Shown in pieces: positions 26,609 through 34,531 of a stretch of 64,000 nt of DNA. The stretch lies in NCBI RefSeq assembly GCF_014451325.2, contig NZ_JACSCH020000003.1, positions 496,001 through 560,000 of the forward strand, given 5' to 3'. Numbering within the stretch: position 1 is the first letter of the stretch; the number at the start of each line of letters is the position of its first letter. This stretch comes from Streptomyces sp. CB02980 (GTDB taxonomy: Bacteria; Actinomycetota; Actinomycetes; Streptomycetales; Streptomycetaceae). The position numbers and the translations under genes were made by a program. The notes under the pieces were generated by a model, which was given only the letters and a program-made list of their open reading frames with translations, was not told the DNA's origin and did no database searches.

Positions 26609-27490
26609 TCAGCCCTGCGGTGCCGTGGTTCCGGCCGCGCGCAGTGCCTCGGCCACCAGCTGTTCGACGACCACGGCCACCCCGTCCTCGTTGTTGCCGA
26701 CGGTGCGCCCAGAGGCGGCGGCGATCACATCGGGGTGGGACTCGCCCATCGCGTACGAACGGCCCGCCCAGCTCAGCATCTCGATGTCGTTGGGCATGTC
26801 GCCGAAGGCCGCGACCTCGTCGGCCGTGATCCCCCGCTCGGCGCAGCACCGGGCCAGGGTGGACGCCTTGGAGACACCGAGGCCGCTGATCTCGATCAGG
26901 GCGGAGGGTCCCGAGCGGGTGAACGACGCCCGGTCTCCGGCGGCCTCCCTGGCCACCGCGAGGAAGACGTCGGGGTCGAGGTCCGGGTGCTTGGCGAGCA
27001 GCTTCAGGACGGGGGCCGCGGCGCCGGGCGCCTCCTCGAAGAGGAGCTTCTCGGCGGTGGCGACGGTCGCGCCGGGGTCGAGGTGGAACGGCGGGTAGTG
27101 CGGCTCGTAGTGGATGCCGGTGGTCAGCTCGACCGCGAAGGAGGTTCCGGGCGCGGCGGCGCGCAGGGCCACGACGACGTCCATGGCGGCCGGCCGCTCC
27201 AGTGGGCGCACCTCGATGAAGGTGCCTCCGGCGTGGAGGTCGACGACGGCGGCGCCGTTGGCGCAGATCGCGAGGCCGTGGCCGTGGACGTGGTCGCTGA
27301 CGACATCCATCCAGCGGGCCGGGCGGCCGGTGACGAAGAAGACCTCGATCCCGGCCTGCTCGGCGGCGGCGAGGGCGGCGACCGTGCGCTCGGACAGGGA
27401 CTTGTCGTCGCGCAGGAGCGTGCCGTCGAGGTCGGTGGCGATCAGTTGGACCGTCGGGGCAGGCGTGCGCGGGGAACGGGGAGTGGTCAC
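26609..27490 (-). CDS. Cof-type HAD phosphatase
   Basis: 293 residues. Motif I is [14 protein letters not shown] near 17. A type-IIB cap domain (about 85-200) follows, and the C-terminal motif is [12 protein letters not shown] near 235, where the two Asp bind Mg2+. Cof-type HADs dephosphorylate sugar phosphates, nucleotides or PLP-like molecules with loose specificity. The GTG start has GGAAG about 9 nt upstream and was preferred over a long upstream frame. The window holds a second Cof-type gene before serS, with clearly similar motifs. Confidence 0.88.
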   Translation of the reverse strand: MTTPRSPRTPAPTVQLIATDLDGTLLRDDKSLSERTVAALAAAEQAGIEVFFVTGRPARWMDVVSDHVHGHGLAICANGAAVVDLHAGGTFIEVRPLERPAAMDVVVALRAAAPGTSFAVELTTGIHYEPHYPPFHLDPGATVATAEKLLFEEAPGAAAPVLKLLAKHPDLDPDVFLAVAREAAGDRASFTRSGPSALIEISGLGVSKASTLARCCAERGITADEVAAFGDMPNDIEMLSWAGRSYAMGESHPDVIAAASGRTVGNNEDGVAVVVEQLVAEALRAAGTTAPQG

Positions 27491-27675
27491 CGCACCATTC
27501 TTCCGCACCGAGCGCACGGGCGTGCGGGGAGCCGCACATATGAGTGGCCGGTTTTCGGGCGGGCCCTTCCCCGGCGGCCGGGTGCTTACGCCCCGACGTG
27601 GCCGTAAACGTCCGTTCGTTTTCGGGCTGACGGGGAAGATCCCTGAGAGCTGATGACGTCTCAAGGGGGCGGGGC

Positions 27676-28287
27676 ATGGGCTCGGGCCGGAGAAACGACG
27701 AGTGTGACTCCTGCGGTGCGCCGTACGGGACGTGGGTCCCGAGTCTCGGCATGCTCCTCTGCCCGCAGTGCGAGGGAGCCGGTGCGGCGCATCCCACCCG
27801 GGACCCGGTGCTGGTGGGGGACGTCCTGGCGGGCCTGGTCGACGCTGCTTCGTTCACGGACGCCGCGGCGTCCGCGGTGCGCGGCGGTGTCGTGCGGGAC
27901 GTCCGCTTCGGGGAGGCGATACGGGACGTGCCCCGCGCGGCCGTCGGCGTACCGGAGCCCCGTTCCGGGGGATCCGCATCCTCCGTACCGAGGGTGGCGG
28001 GGCCGGCCACCTCCGCCTGCCGGCGGTGCGGGGGCCGCGGCACCTGGTACCGGACGGTGCGGGGCCGCTGGATCATGATCGAGCCCGGGGAGCTGGCCAC
28101 CACCGCCGTCCCGGCAGGCAGCCGGTGGCGGGTCGCGGGGGACGGAACCGCGGTGAACCTGGGTTCCGCCGTGCCGTCCGACACGTGCCGGGTCAGCCAC
28201 TTCGACGTCTGCGCGGCGAGTCCGGAACCGGTCGGCTCCCTCGTCCTGCTGGCCCTGTGGCGGGGCCACGCCCGGCGGATCGCCTGA
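27676..28287 (+). CDS. DUF6083 domain protein with two Cys-rich ribbons
   Basis: 203 residues. The N terminus has CDSCGAPYGTW and, 17 residues on, CPQCEG, a probable four-Cys zinc ribbon. A middle region of low conservation follows. The C-terminal block begins CRRCGGRGTWYRTVRGRWI and contains a conserved-looking ELATTAVPAG stretch, which I recognise as DUF6083, a Streptomyces-restricted family of unknown function. The ATG follows GGGGGCGGGG. The protein appears cytoplasmic, and nucleic-acid binding is possible but unproven. Confidence 0.75.
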   Translation: MGSGRRNDECDSCGAPYGTWVPSLGMLLCPQCEGAGAAHPTRDPVLVGDVLAGLVDAASFTDAAASAVRGGVVRDVRFGEAIRDVPRAAVGVPEPRSGGSASSVPRVAGPATSACRRCGGRGTWYRTVRGRWIMIEPGELATTAVPAGSRWRVAGDGTAVNLGSAVPSDTCRVSHFDVCAASPEPVGSLVLLALWRGHARRIA

Positions 28288-28338
28288 TCCACCGGGCGAA
28301 CACCCGCCTCGGCTGCCCGAGCGGCCGGCGTCGTGCCG

Positions 28339-29232
28339 TCAGCCCAGCTGTGCGAGCGCCTCCGTGGCGATCCGCTCGAAAACCTGCTGGTCGGCGGCGA
28401 AGTCCGAGTCCGGGATCGGCCAGTGGATCACGATCTCGGTGAAGCCCAGCTCGCGGTGGCGCCCCGCGAAGTCGACGAACGCGTCCACGGACTCCAGCGG
28501 GCGCCCGCGGTCCGGGGTGAAGCCCGTCAGCAGGACCTTGTCGAGCTCGGCCACCTCGCGACCGGTGTCGGCGCACGCCTTGCCGAGCTTCTCGATCTGG
28601 CCGCGCAGCGCCGCCACCGACTGCTCCGGGGTGCCTTCCTCGAAGATCTTCGGGTCACCCGTCGTCACCCACGCCTGCCCGTACCGGGCCGCCAGCTTCA
28701 GTCCGCGCGGACCGGTCGCCGCGACCGCGAACGGCAGGCGGGGGCGCTGGACGCAACCGGGGATGTTCCGGGCCTCGTCCGCCGAGTAGAAGGTCCCCCG
28801 CCGGGTCACCGTGTCCTCGGTGAGGAGCCGGTCGAGCAGCGGCACGAACTCGGCGAAACGGTCGGCGCGCTCCTTCGGCGTCCACGGCTCCTGCCCCAGC
28901 GCGGTGGCGTCGAAGCCGTTGCCGCCCGCGCCGATGCCGAGGGTGATCCGTCCGCCGGAGATGTCGTCGAGCGCCATCAGCTCCTTGGCGAGCGTCACCG
29001 GGTGGCGGAAGTTCGGCGAGGTCACGAGCGTGCCGAGCCGGATCCGCTCGGTGGCCGTGGCCGCCGCCGTGAGCGTGGGCAGGGCCCCGAACCACGGGCC
29101 GTCCCGGAAGGTCCGCCAGGACAGGTGGTCGTAGGTGTAAGCGGCGTGGAAACCGAGGTCTTCGGCCCGCTGCCAGGTCTTCTGCCCCTCGCTCCATCGG
29201 TGGATGGGGAGGATCACCGTACTCAAGCGCAT
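28339..29232 (-). CDS. LLM-class F420-dependent oxidoreductase
   Basis: 297 residues of the luciferase-like monooxygenase fold. Recognisable parts are RLGTLVTSPNFRHPVTLAKELMALDDISGGRITLGIGAGG (80-120 region), the usual cofactor-binding stretch, and a C-terminal LTGFTPDRGRP. In actinobacteria these enzymes use the deazaflavin F420 more often than FMN, and their substrates vary. The ATG at the MRLSTV start has a weak ribosome site; an in-frame start three codons upstream is less likely. No neighbouring pathway suggests a substrate. Confidence 0.85.
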   Translation of the reverse strand: MRLSTVILPIHRWSEGQKTWQRAEDLGFHAAYTYDHLSWRTFRDGPWFGALPTLTAAATATERIRLGTLVTSPNFRHPVTLAKELMALDDISGGRITLGIGAGGNGFDATALGQEPWTPKERADRFAEFVPLLDRLLTEDTVTRRGTFYSADEARNIPGCVQRPRLPFAVAATGPRGLKLAARYGQAWVTTGDPKIFEEGTPEQSVAALRGQIEKLGKACADTGREVAELDKVLLTGFTPDRGRPLESVDAFVDFAGRHRELGFTEIVIHWPIPDSDFAADQQVFERIATEALAQLG

Positions 29233-29257
29233 GACTGCCACGATACGCGCGGGAGGT

Positions 29258-29710
29258 TCAGCGGACGTTGCGGTTCATCCAGGGGGTGAGCGAGGAGCCG
29301 GGGACGAGCTCCTTGTACGTCTCGTCGCCGGGCAGCGGGACGACCAGCCACCAGCCGGGTGGGAAGAAACGTCCCTTCACGTGGGCGGTGCCGCCGTGGA
29401 CCGCGCGGACGAAGGCGGGGACGGAATCGCGGGGGACGTCCGCGAACTCGATGCCGTCGACGATGATCCGGGCGTCGTCCTCGGGGAAGACCTGGACGGT
29501 GACGGAGGGCGAGCCGCCCAGTTCGACGTAGGCCTCGTGCGGCAGCGAGCCGTCGTCGTCGAGGACGGCGAACGCGCCGGAGGACGTACGCCGGGACGTC
29601 TGGTCCGCGCCGATGTCGTCGGTCACCGTCATCTCCAGGTTGAACTCCTGGGCGAGTTCGCGGATCGCGACGACGGCTGCTTCGGTGCTGGGCAGGTGCG
29701 GGTGAGCCAT
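29258..29710 (-). CDS. Hypothetical protein (about 150 aa)
   Basis: I do not recognise a family with confidence. The protein is acidic and soluble. Its first third is helical (STEAAVVAIRELAQEFNL) and it then appears beta-rich. The C terminus is YKELVPGSSLTPWMNRNVR. It has no signal peptide or membrane segment. The codon usage is typical of the genome and a clear orthologue in S. coelicolor is remembered, so it is real. The start could be 12 bp further upstream (29722); neither has a well-spaced ribosome site. Confidence 0.7.
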   Translation of the reverse strand: MAHPHLPSTEAAVVAIRELAQEFNLEMTVTDDIGADQTSRRTSSGAFAVLDDDGSLPHEAYVELGGSPSVTVQVFPEDDARIIVDGIEFADVPRDSVPAFVRAVHGGTAHVKGRFFPPGWWLVVPLPGDETYKELVPGSSLTPWMNRNVR

Positions 29711-29749
29711 GGGAACGATCATGCCTCAGTCGTGCCGTGGCCGGGCAGC

Positions 29750-29817
29750 CTCGGCAGCAGATCCGTCTCGGCAGCGGATCCGTCTCGGCTGCGGATCCGG
29801 CGCGGCAACAGATCGGG
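29750..29817. repeat. Four 17-bp tandem repeats
   Basis: The unit CTCGGCAGCAGATCCGT is repeated with one to a few changes at 29750, 29767, 29784 and 29801. Related CTCCGNCAGACCGGT units continue to about 29850. They fill the gap between kptA and the hypothetical gene, both transcribed leftward. Confidence 0.8.
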
Positions 29818-29851
29818 TCTCCGGCAGACCGGTCTCCGCCACAGACCGGTC

Positions 29852-30424
29852 TCAGCCGGGAAAGCGGAGGAACTCCGGCGGGACGGCGTCCGCGAGCCAG
29901 ACCCCGTTGGCGCTGACGCGGAAGACGTGTCCGGCCCGGTGCATGGCGCCGGCGTCGACGGCGATCACGACCGGCCGGCCGCGGCGTGCGCCGACCCGGG
30001 TCGCGGTCTCCCGGTCGGGAGAGAGATGGACGTGGTGGCGGGCCATGGGACGCAGCCCCTCCGCCCGGATCGCGGGAAGCACCGCGGCGACCGTACCGTG
30101 GTAGAGGTACGCGGGCGGTTCCGCGGGCGGCAGGTCGAGGTCCACCTCGACGGTGTGGCCCTGGCTGGCGCGGATGCGGGTGCCCTCGACGGCGAAGCGC
30201 TTCTTGTCGTTGGTCGCGACGACGTGGTCGAGTTCCGCGCGGGTGATCGGGAAGTCGTTCCGGGCGAGTGCCGCGAGCAGCGCGTCGATCTCCGTCCAGC
30301 CCTGGGGATCGAGGACGAGGCCGATGCGCTCGGGCTGGTGGCGCAGATGCTTGGAGAGGTACTTCGAGATCCTCACCGTACGGCGTTCGTCCGGCGGTTG
30401 TGGTCGGGGCTGTTGTCGGGTCAT
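29852..30424 (-). CDS. kptA: RNA 2'-phosphotransferase (Tpt1/KptA)
   Basis: 190 residues. The family transfers an internal RNA 2'-phosphate to NAD+, releasing ADP-ribose 1'',2''-cyclic phosphate and nicotinamide. The catalytic Arg-His is in SKHLRHQP (R28, H29). The RNA-binding IRASQGHT is near 84-91, and NAD-contacting HVHLSPDRETA lies near 130. In eukaryotes this completes tRNA splicing. Bacteria lack that pathway, and the physiological substrate is unknown. The ATG at MTRQQP is chosen. Three DnaA boxes lie just upstream. Confidence 0.93.
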   Translation of the reverse strand: MTRQQPRPQPPDERRTVRISKYLSKHLRHQPERIGLVLDPQGWTEIDALLAALARNDFPITRAELDHVVATNDKKRFAVEGTRIRASQGHTVEVDLDLPPAEPPAYLYHGTVAAVLPAIRAEGLRPMARHHVHLSPDRETATRVGARRGRPVVIAVDAGAMHRAGHVFRVSANGVWLADAVPPEFLRFPG

Positions 30425-30479
30425 TCCGTCAGGATGGCGGAGCCCGGATCGCCGGGCCATTGATTTTGGTACACAGGTT

Positions 30480-30533
30480 TGATCCACAGCCAAAGTGAGT
30501 TATCCACAGGCCAGTTGGCGATTCTGTGGACAA
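30480..30533. promoter_or_regulatory. Three DnaA boxes upstream of kptA
   Basis: TGATCCACA (30480-30488), TTATCCACA (30500-30508) and TGTGGACAA, the inverted perfect TTGTCCACA (30525-30533), lie within 54 bp in the gap between the MerR and kptA genes. The Streptomyces DnaA-box consensus is TTGTCCACA with tolerance at the first three bases. Confidence 0.75.
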
Positions 30534-30546
30534 CACGCTTTGGATT

Positions 30547-31494
30547 TCAAGTGGATTGGGTGAATTCACCACCAATGAGGTGACTTGAGGCGAGAGTGTC
30601 CAATGTCCGTTTGTGGACCTCTCGTTCGGCGGCGGCCGCGACGAAGGCCGCGACCCCTTCCGGGCCCACCAGACCCTGAACGGCCCGCACCGTCCCGGCC
30701 GGTAGCGCCACCGGCCGCGGCTCGTCGTCCTTCGCCGGAGGCGCGTGCGGCGACAGATGGAGCTGCAGGTGCCGGGTGGCCAACAGGCGCATCGCCCGTG
30801 CCAGTTCGGCGTCCACCGTCTGCTGGGCCAGCGGCCGAAGGCGCCGGACCATCGTCGCCGCCTCGTTCGCGTCCGCGTCCGTGGGCGGCCGGTGCTCCAG
30901 ATAGCGCGCGAAGACGTGCTCGGTCGTGAACTCCAGGAAACGGGACGCTATGTGCTCCACCTGGTCCCGAAGTTCCCTCAGGTGTCCTGTGATTGCCGCG
31001 AGCGGTACCCCCGCCGCGTACAACTCGGCGGCCACGGCGAGCTCCTGGGGGCTCGGTACGAGGTACTCCTCCGTCTCCCGGTCCGGGAGTCGCTCCAGTA
31101 CGCCGAGTTCGACGGCCTCCAGAATGGCCGCCTCGTCCGGCGTGCCGCCGAAGCGGGCATCGAGCTCCGCACGGGAGATCCGGTCCGCCTCCTCGTCCGT
31201 CCACGGGCCGTGCACCTCCGCGACCAGACCGAGGACCCCGCCGAGTCCCCGCCCGGTGTCCCAGGCCTCCAGGAGCTCCTTGATCGAGGCCAGGGTGTAG
31301 CCCCGGTCGAGGAGGTCGGCGATCTGCCGGAGTCGTGCGAGGTGCGCGTCCCCGTACACGTTCGACCTGCCCCGCCGCTCCGGGCGGGGCAGCAGCCCTC
31401 GGTCCTGGTAGGCGCGGATCGTCCGGACCGTGGCCCCGCTGTGATGGGCGAGATCCTCGATCCGGTACTCCGGCTGTGCTGACTGCTCGGACAA
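30547..31494 (-). CDS. MerR family transcriptional regulator
   Basis: 315 residues, longer than simple MerR proteins. The MerR DNA-binding domain (about 8-78) has YRIEDLAHHSGATVRTIRAYQDRGLLP. A helical region follows, then a C-terminal domain of about 200 residues without the Cys ligands of metal sensors, so the effector is probably an organic compound. The TTG start has GGAG 5 nt upstream and gives LSEQSAQ. A GTG four codons earlier with GGAGAG is equally possible. The divided space upstream separates it from the SDR fusion gene, a likely target. Confidence 0.85.
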   Translation of the reverse strand: MSEQSAQPEYRIEDLAHHSGATVRTIRAYQDRGLLPRPERRGRSNVYGDAHLARLRQIADLLDRGYTLASIKELLEAWDTGRGLGGVLGLVAEVHGPWTDEEADRISRAELDARFGGTPDEAAILEAVELGVLERLPDRETEEYLVPSPQELAVAAELYAAGVPLAAITGHLRELRDQVEHIASRFLEFTTEHVFARYLEHRPPTDADANEAATMVRRLRPLAQQTVDAELARAMRLLATRHLQLHLSPHAPPAKDDEPRPVALPAGTVRAVQGLVGPEGVAAFVAAAAEREVHKRTLDTLASSHLIGGEFTQST

Positions 31495-31625
31495 ACCCGC
31501 TCCCACCGACCGCTCTCTCCACCCCGCCGCCGCGGGGCCCTCCTGCAGGGGACCGATCGTACGACCGCCGCTCCGGCCCGACCTAGGGGGTGTCTTGCCG
31601 ATCAGGCCGGGGCCGCGGGACAGGC

Positions 31626-33419
31626 CTAGGCCGGCGGCTGCCACCGCGCGAAGGCCCGCAGCGTCCCCGGGCTGAGCCGGGACAGGAAGTGCGCGCCCCG
31701 TGCCTCGGGTGTCACCGGGACGACCGCACGGTTGTGCAGGACCGCCCCCAGGATCGCGTCCGCGACCTTCTCCGGGGGGAAGTTCCGCAGGCCGTACAGC
31801 CGGGAGGCCTTCCGCTGGCGCCGCTTCTCCTCCGCCTCGTCGGTGACTCCCGCGAACCGCGCGGTCGCCGTGATGTTGGTGTTGACGATGCCGGGGCATA
31901 TCGCGGACACCCCGATGCCCTGGTCGGCCAGCTCGGCGCGCAGGCACTCGCTGAGCATCAGCACCGCAGCCTTCGACGTGCTGTACGCGGGCAGGGCGCG
32001 GGAGGGCTGGAACGCCGCGGCGGACGCGGTGTTGACGATGTGGCCGCCCTGGCCGCGCGCCGTCATCTGTGCGCCGAAGACCCGGGATCCGTGGATCACG
32101 CCCCACAGATTGACGTCGAGGACCCGCCTCCACTCCTCGCTGGTCGTGTCGAAGAAGGAGCCGGTGAGCCCGATCCCCGCGTTGTTGACGAGGACGTCGA
32201 CGGTTCCGTACTCACTCGCCACCTTGGCGGCGAGCTTCTCCATCGCCTGTTCGTCGGCGACGTCGACGGTCTCGCCCCAGGCCTCCGGGGCGCCGATCAG
32301 CCGGGCCATCTCGGCCGTGCGGACCGCGCCCTCGGTGTCCCGGTCGACGGCGACGACCCGGGCGCCGGCCTCCGCGAACGCGAAGGCGGTGGCCCGTCCG
32401 ATGCCGCTGGCCGCCCCGGTCACCAGGACCAGCTGGCCGCCGAACCGCTCCGCGTAGGCCGGCTTCACCCCGCTCTTCGCCACCGTCGCCGCGACCGGCT
32501 CGGGTGCCCTGGTCGCCGGCTCCTCGTGCGTCCGGACGAATGCGCCGATCCAGGCGGACAGCTGGTCGGGCCGGGTGCGCGGCACCCAGTGCTTCGCCGG
32601 CAGCGTGCGCCGGGTCAGGTCCGGCACCCAGTCGCCGAGGTCGTCGTAGAGCCGCTCGGAGAGGAAGGCGTCGCCGGTCGGCGTGATCAGCTGCACGGGC
32701 GCGTGCGCGTACGCGTCGGGGCGCGGCCTGCCGAGGCGGGCCCGGACGTTGTCCCGGTAGAGCCAGGCTCCGTGCGCCGCGTCGCTCGGCAGCGAGGGCG
32801 TCGGGTAGTCACCGGCGGGGACCTTCTCGATGCGCTCCAGGATCTTCGGCCAGCGCTTGCCGAGCGGGCCGCGCCAGGCGAGCTCCGGCAGCACGGGCGT
32901 GTGCAGCATGTACACGTACCAGGACTTGGCTCCCTGGCCGAGGAGTTGGCCGACCCGGCGCGGGGTGGGCCGGGTCATCCGCCGCTTGATCCAGTGCCCG
33001 AAGTGGTCGAGGGAGGGCCCCGACATGGAGGTGAAGGAGGCGATCCTGCCCTCGGTGCGGGGGACGGTCACGAACTCCCAGGACTGCACCGAGCCCCAGT
33101 CGTGGCCGACGAGGTGGACCGGCCGGTCGGGGCTGACGGCGTCGGCGACCGCGAGGAAGTCGTCCGTCAGCTTCTCCAGGGTGAAGCCGCCGCGCAGCGG
33201 TGCCGGCGCGGTCGAGCGGCCGTGGCCGCGGATGTCGTAGAGGACGACGTGGAAGTCCTCGGCGAGCCGGGTGGCGACCTCCGTCCACACCTCCTTGGAG
33301 TCCGGGTAGCCGTGCACGAGCAGCACGGTGGGCCGGCCCTCCTCGCCGAGTTCGGCGACACACAGCTCGATCCCGCCCGTACGGACCCAGCGCTCCCGCG
33401 CTCCGTTGAGCCCCGCCAT
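31626..33419 (-). CDS. Fusion of alpha/beta-hydrolase and short-chain dehydrogenase
   Basis: 597 residues. The N-terminal alpha/beta-hydrolase (about 1-290) resembles epoxide hydrolases or haloalkane dehalogenases. It has VLLVHGYPDS for the oxyanion hole and VGHDWGSVQ, where the nucleophile is Asp rather than Ser. A linker (about 295-320) leads to a classical SDR domain (about 325-560) with TGAASGIG for NAD(P), NNAG, and the catalytic Ser-Tyr-Lys (TASAAAF, PAYSTSK). Together these suggest sequential hydrolysis and oxidation of a lipophilic substrate. The start overlaps the upstream M24 stop by one base (TGATG) behind GAGGGGG. Confidence 0.87.
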   Translation of the reverse strand: MAGLNGARERWVRTGGIELCVAELGEEGRPTVLLVHGYPDSKEVWTEVATRLAEDFHVVLYDIRGHGRSTAPAPLRGGFTLEKLTDDFLAVADAVSPDRPVHLVGHDWGSVQSWEFVTVPRTEGRIASFTSMSGPSLDHFGHWIKRRMTRPTPRRVGQLLGQGAKSWYVYMLHTPVLPELAWRGPLGKRWPKILERIEKVPAGDYPTPSLPSDAAHGAWLYRDNVRARLGRPRPDAYAHAPVQLITPTGDAFLSERLYDDLGDWVPDLTRRTLPAKHWVPRTRPDQLSAWIGAFVRTHEEPATRAPEPVAATVAKSGVKPAYAERFGGQLVLVTGAASGIGRATAFAFAEAGARVVAVDRDTEGAVRTAEMARLIGAPEAWGETVDVADEQAMEKLAAKVASEYGTVDVLVNNAGIGLTGSFFDTTSEEWRRVLDVNLWGVIHGSRVFGAQMTARGQGGHIVNTASAAAFQPSRALPAYSTSKAAVLMLSECLRAELADQGIGVSAICPGIVNTNITATARFAGVTDEAEEKRRQRKASRLYGLRNFPPEKVADAILGAVLHNRAVVPVTPEARGAHFLSRLSPGTLRAFARWQPPA

Positions 33420-34264
33420 CAGACCGCCCCCTCGTTCCAGCGCCGCACGTGCGGCAGATCGTCGTCCAGCCAGAACGCGCTCTGCTCGGGGTCCCGGGAG
33501 TCGGTGACGACCAGGATCTCCTCGAACTTCGCGCCCGTCCCCCGGAATCCGAGATGCGGCTCGACCGCCCACAGGCCGGGCTGCGGCGGGTGGTCGGAGA
33601 ACGTGTACGGCGACCAGAGCGGCGACCAACCGTCCCGGTGCCCGTGCAGGGCGTCGCTCGCGAGGCCCTTGAGCGCCTGGGTGCCGAAGCCGAAGACGGT
33701 CGGCGACCAGCGGCGCTCCTTCACCCGGTCGATCTTGTGGGCGATGACGCCGAAGGGATAGGCCCGGTGCCGGTTCGCGTACCCCTGGCGGACCATGAGC
33801 CGGTCCACGTCCTGGTAGATCTCGCGGAGCGTGCGGCGCTCGCGCACCTCGCGCAGGATCAGCTCGCGGTGGTCCTGGAGATCGGCCAGCAGCTTGTCGT
33901 GCAGGGGGTCGAGCCCCAGGCAGCCGCTGTAGCCGATGTCGGCCGTGTACCCCTTGAACACCGGGGCCATGTCGAGGATGAACGGCATCCCCGCCTCGAG
34001 GCGCCGGTTCGTCGGGAAGAACTGCAGCGGGATCTTGAAGTCGACGAAGGCGGTGCGGTCCCCGAACCAGGCGAACGGCCGGTGGAACCAGTCCCGCACC
34101 CCCCGCTCGTACAGCCACTCGCGCTGCATCCGCGCGGCCTCGCGCTCGGTCACCCCCGGCTTGAGCTGAGCCGCGACGGCCTCCGCGCACTCGTAGGAGA
34201 GCCGCTGTACTTCCCTGAACCCCCGCAGCTCCGCGGAGAGTTCGCCTGTCATCGCTGAGGCCAT
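33419..34264 (-). CDS. M24 (creatinase/aminopeptidase P-fold) family protein
   Basis: 281 residues with a single pita-bread domain and no N-terminal creatinase domain. The candidate metal ligands are all present: ILDMAP and TADIGYSG for two Asp, VIAHKIDR for His, and VEPHLG and KFEEIL for two Glu. A peptidase acting on Xaa-Pro or N-terminal Met is possible. Context with the coupled hydrolase-SDR fusion points to a hydrolase or decarboxylating-type role in a catabolic pathway instead. The start at MASAM is preferred because GGCGGGTGG precedes it. The gene is divergent from the ABC cluster. Confidence 0.8.
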   Translation of the reverse strand: MASAMTGELSAELRGFREVQRLSYECAEAVAAQLKPGVTEREAARMQREWLYERGVRDWFHRPFAWFGDRTAFVDFKIPLQFFPTNRRLEAGMPFILDMAPVFKGYTADIGYSGCLGLDPLHDKLLADLQDHRELILREVRERRTLREIYQDVDRLMVRQGYANRHRAYPFGVIAHKIDRVKERRWSPTVFGFGTQALKGLASDALHGHRDGWSPLWSPYTFSDHPPQPGLWAVEPHLGFRGTGAKFEEILVVTDSRDPEQSAFWLDDDLPHVRRWNEGAV

Positions 34265-34371
34265 GCCACCCGCCGTCCCGTGTGAGCGCCCGACTGCGCT
34301 ACGCGTCCGTAACTTGACACCGATGAATGTGACAATGCTCGGCGGCTGCGTCAAGGGGTCGGACGACGCCC

Positions 34372-34425
34372 TGTGGAAAAGCGGTCGTCCCGTCGCGCCG
34401 CGAGCCGCCGCCGGCCTGTGGAAAA
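34372..34425. promoter_or_regulatory. Two inverted DnaA-box-like sequences
   Basis: TGTGGAAAA occurs at 34372-34380 and 34417-34425, 45 bp apart in the same orientation, in the 267-bp gap between the divergent M24 and ABC genes. The complement, TTTTCCACA, fits the loose bacterial DnaA-box consensus, although it is not the preferred Streptomyces form. Confidence 0.4.
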
Positions 34426-34531
34426 AGACTTTCGTCGCGAGCTCCCCTACTGGCTTGTACTCCTCTGGTCGGACAAGGATCGAGCCGTTGGGCTGACGAC
34501 CGCTGTGGCGCAGGCCACTACCGTCGAAGGC

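Noticed and set aside
29138..29140. A TTA triplet on the minus strand suggesting bldA control of the F420 oxidoreductase
   Set aside because: The triplet is out of frame; the codons there read GCT-TAC (Ala-Tyr).
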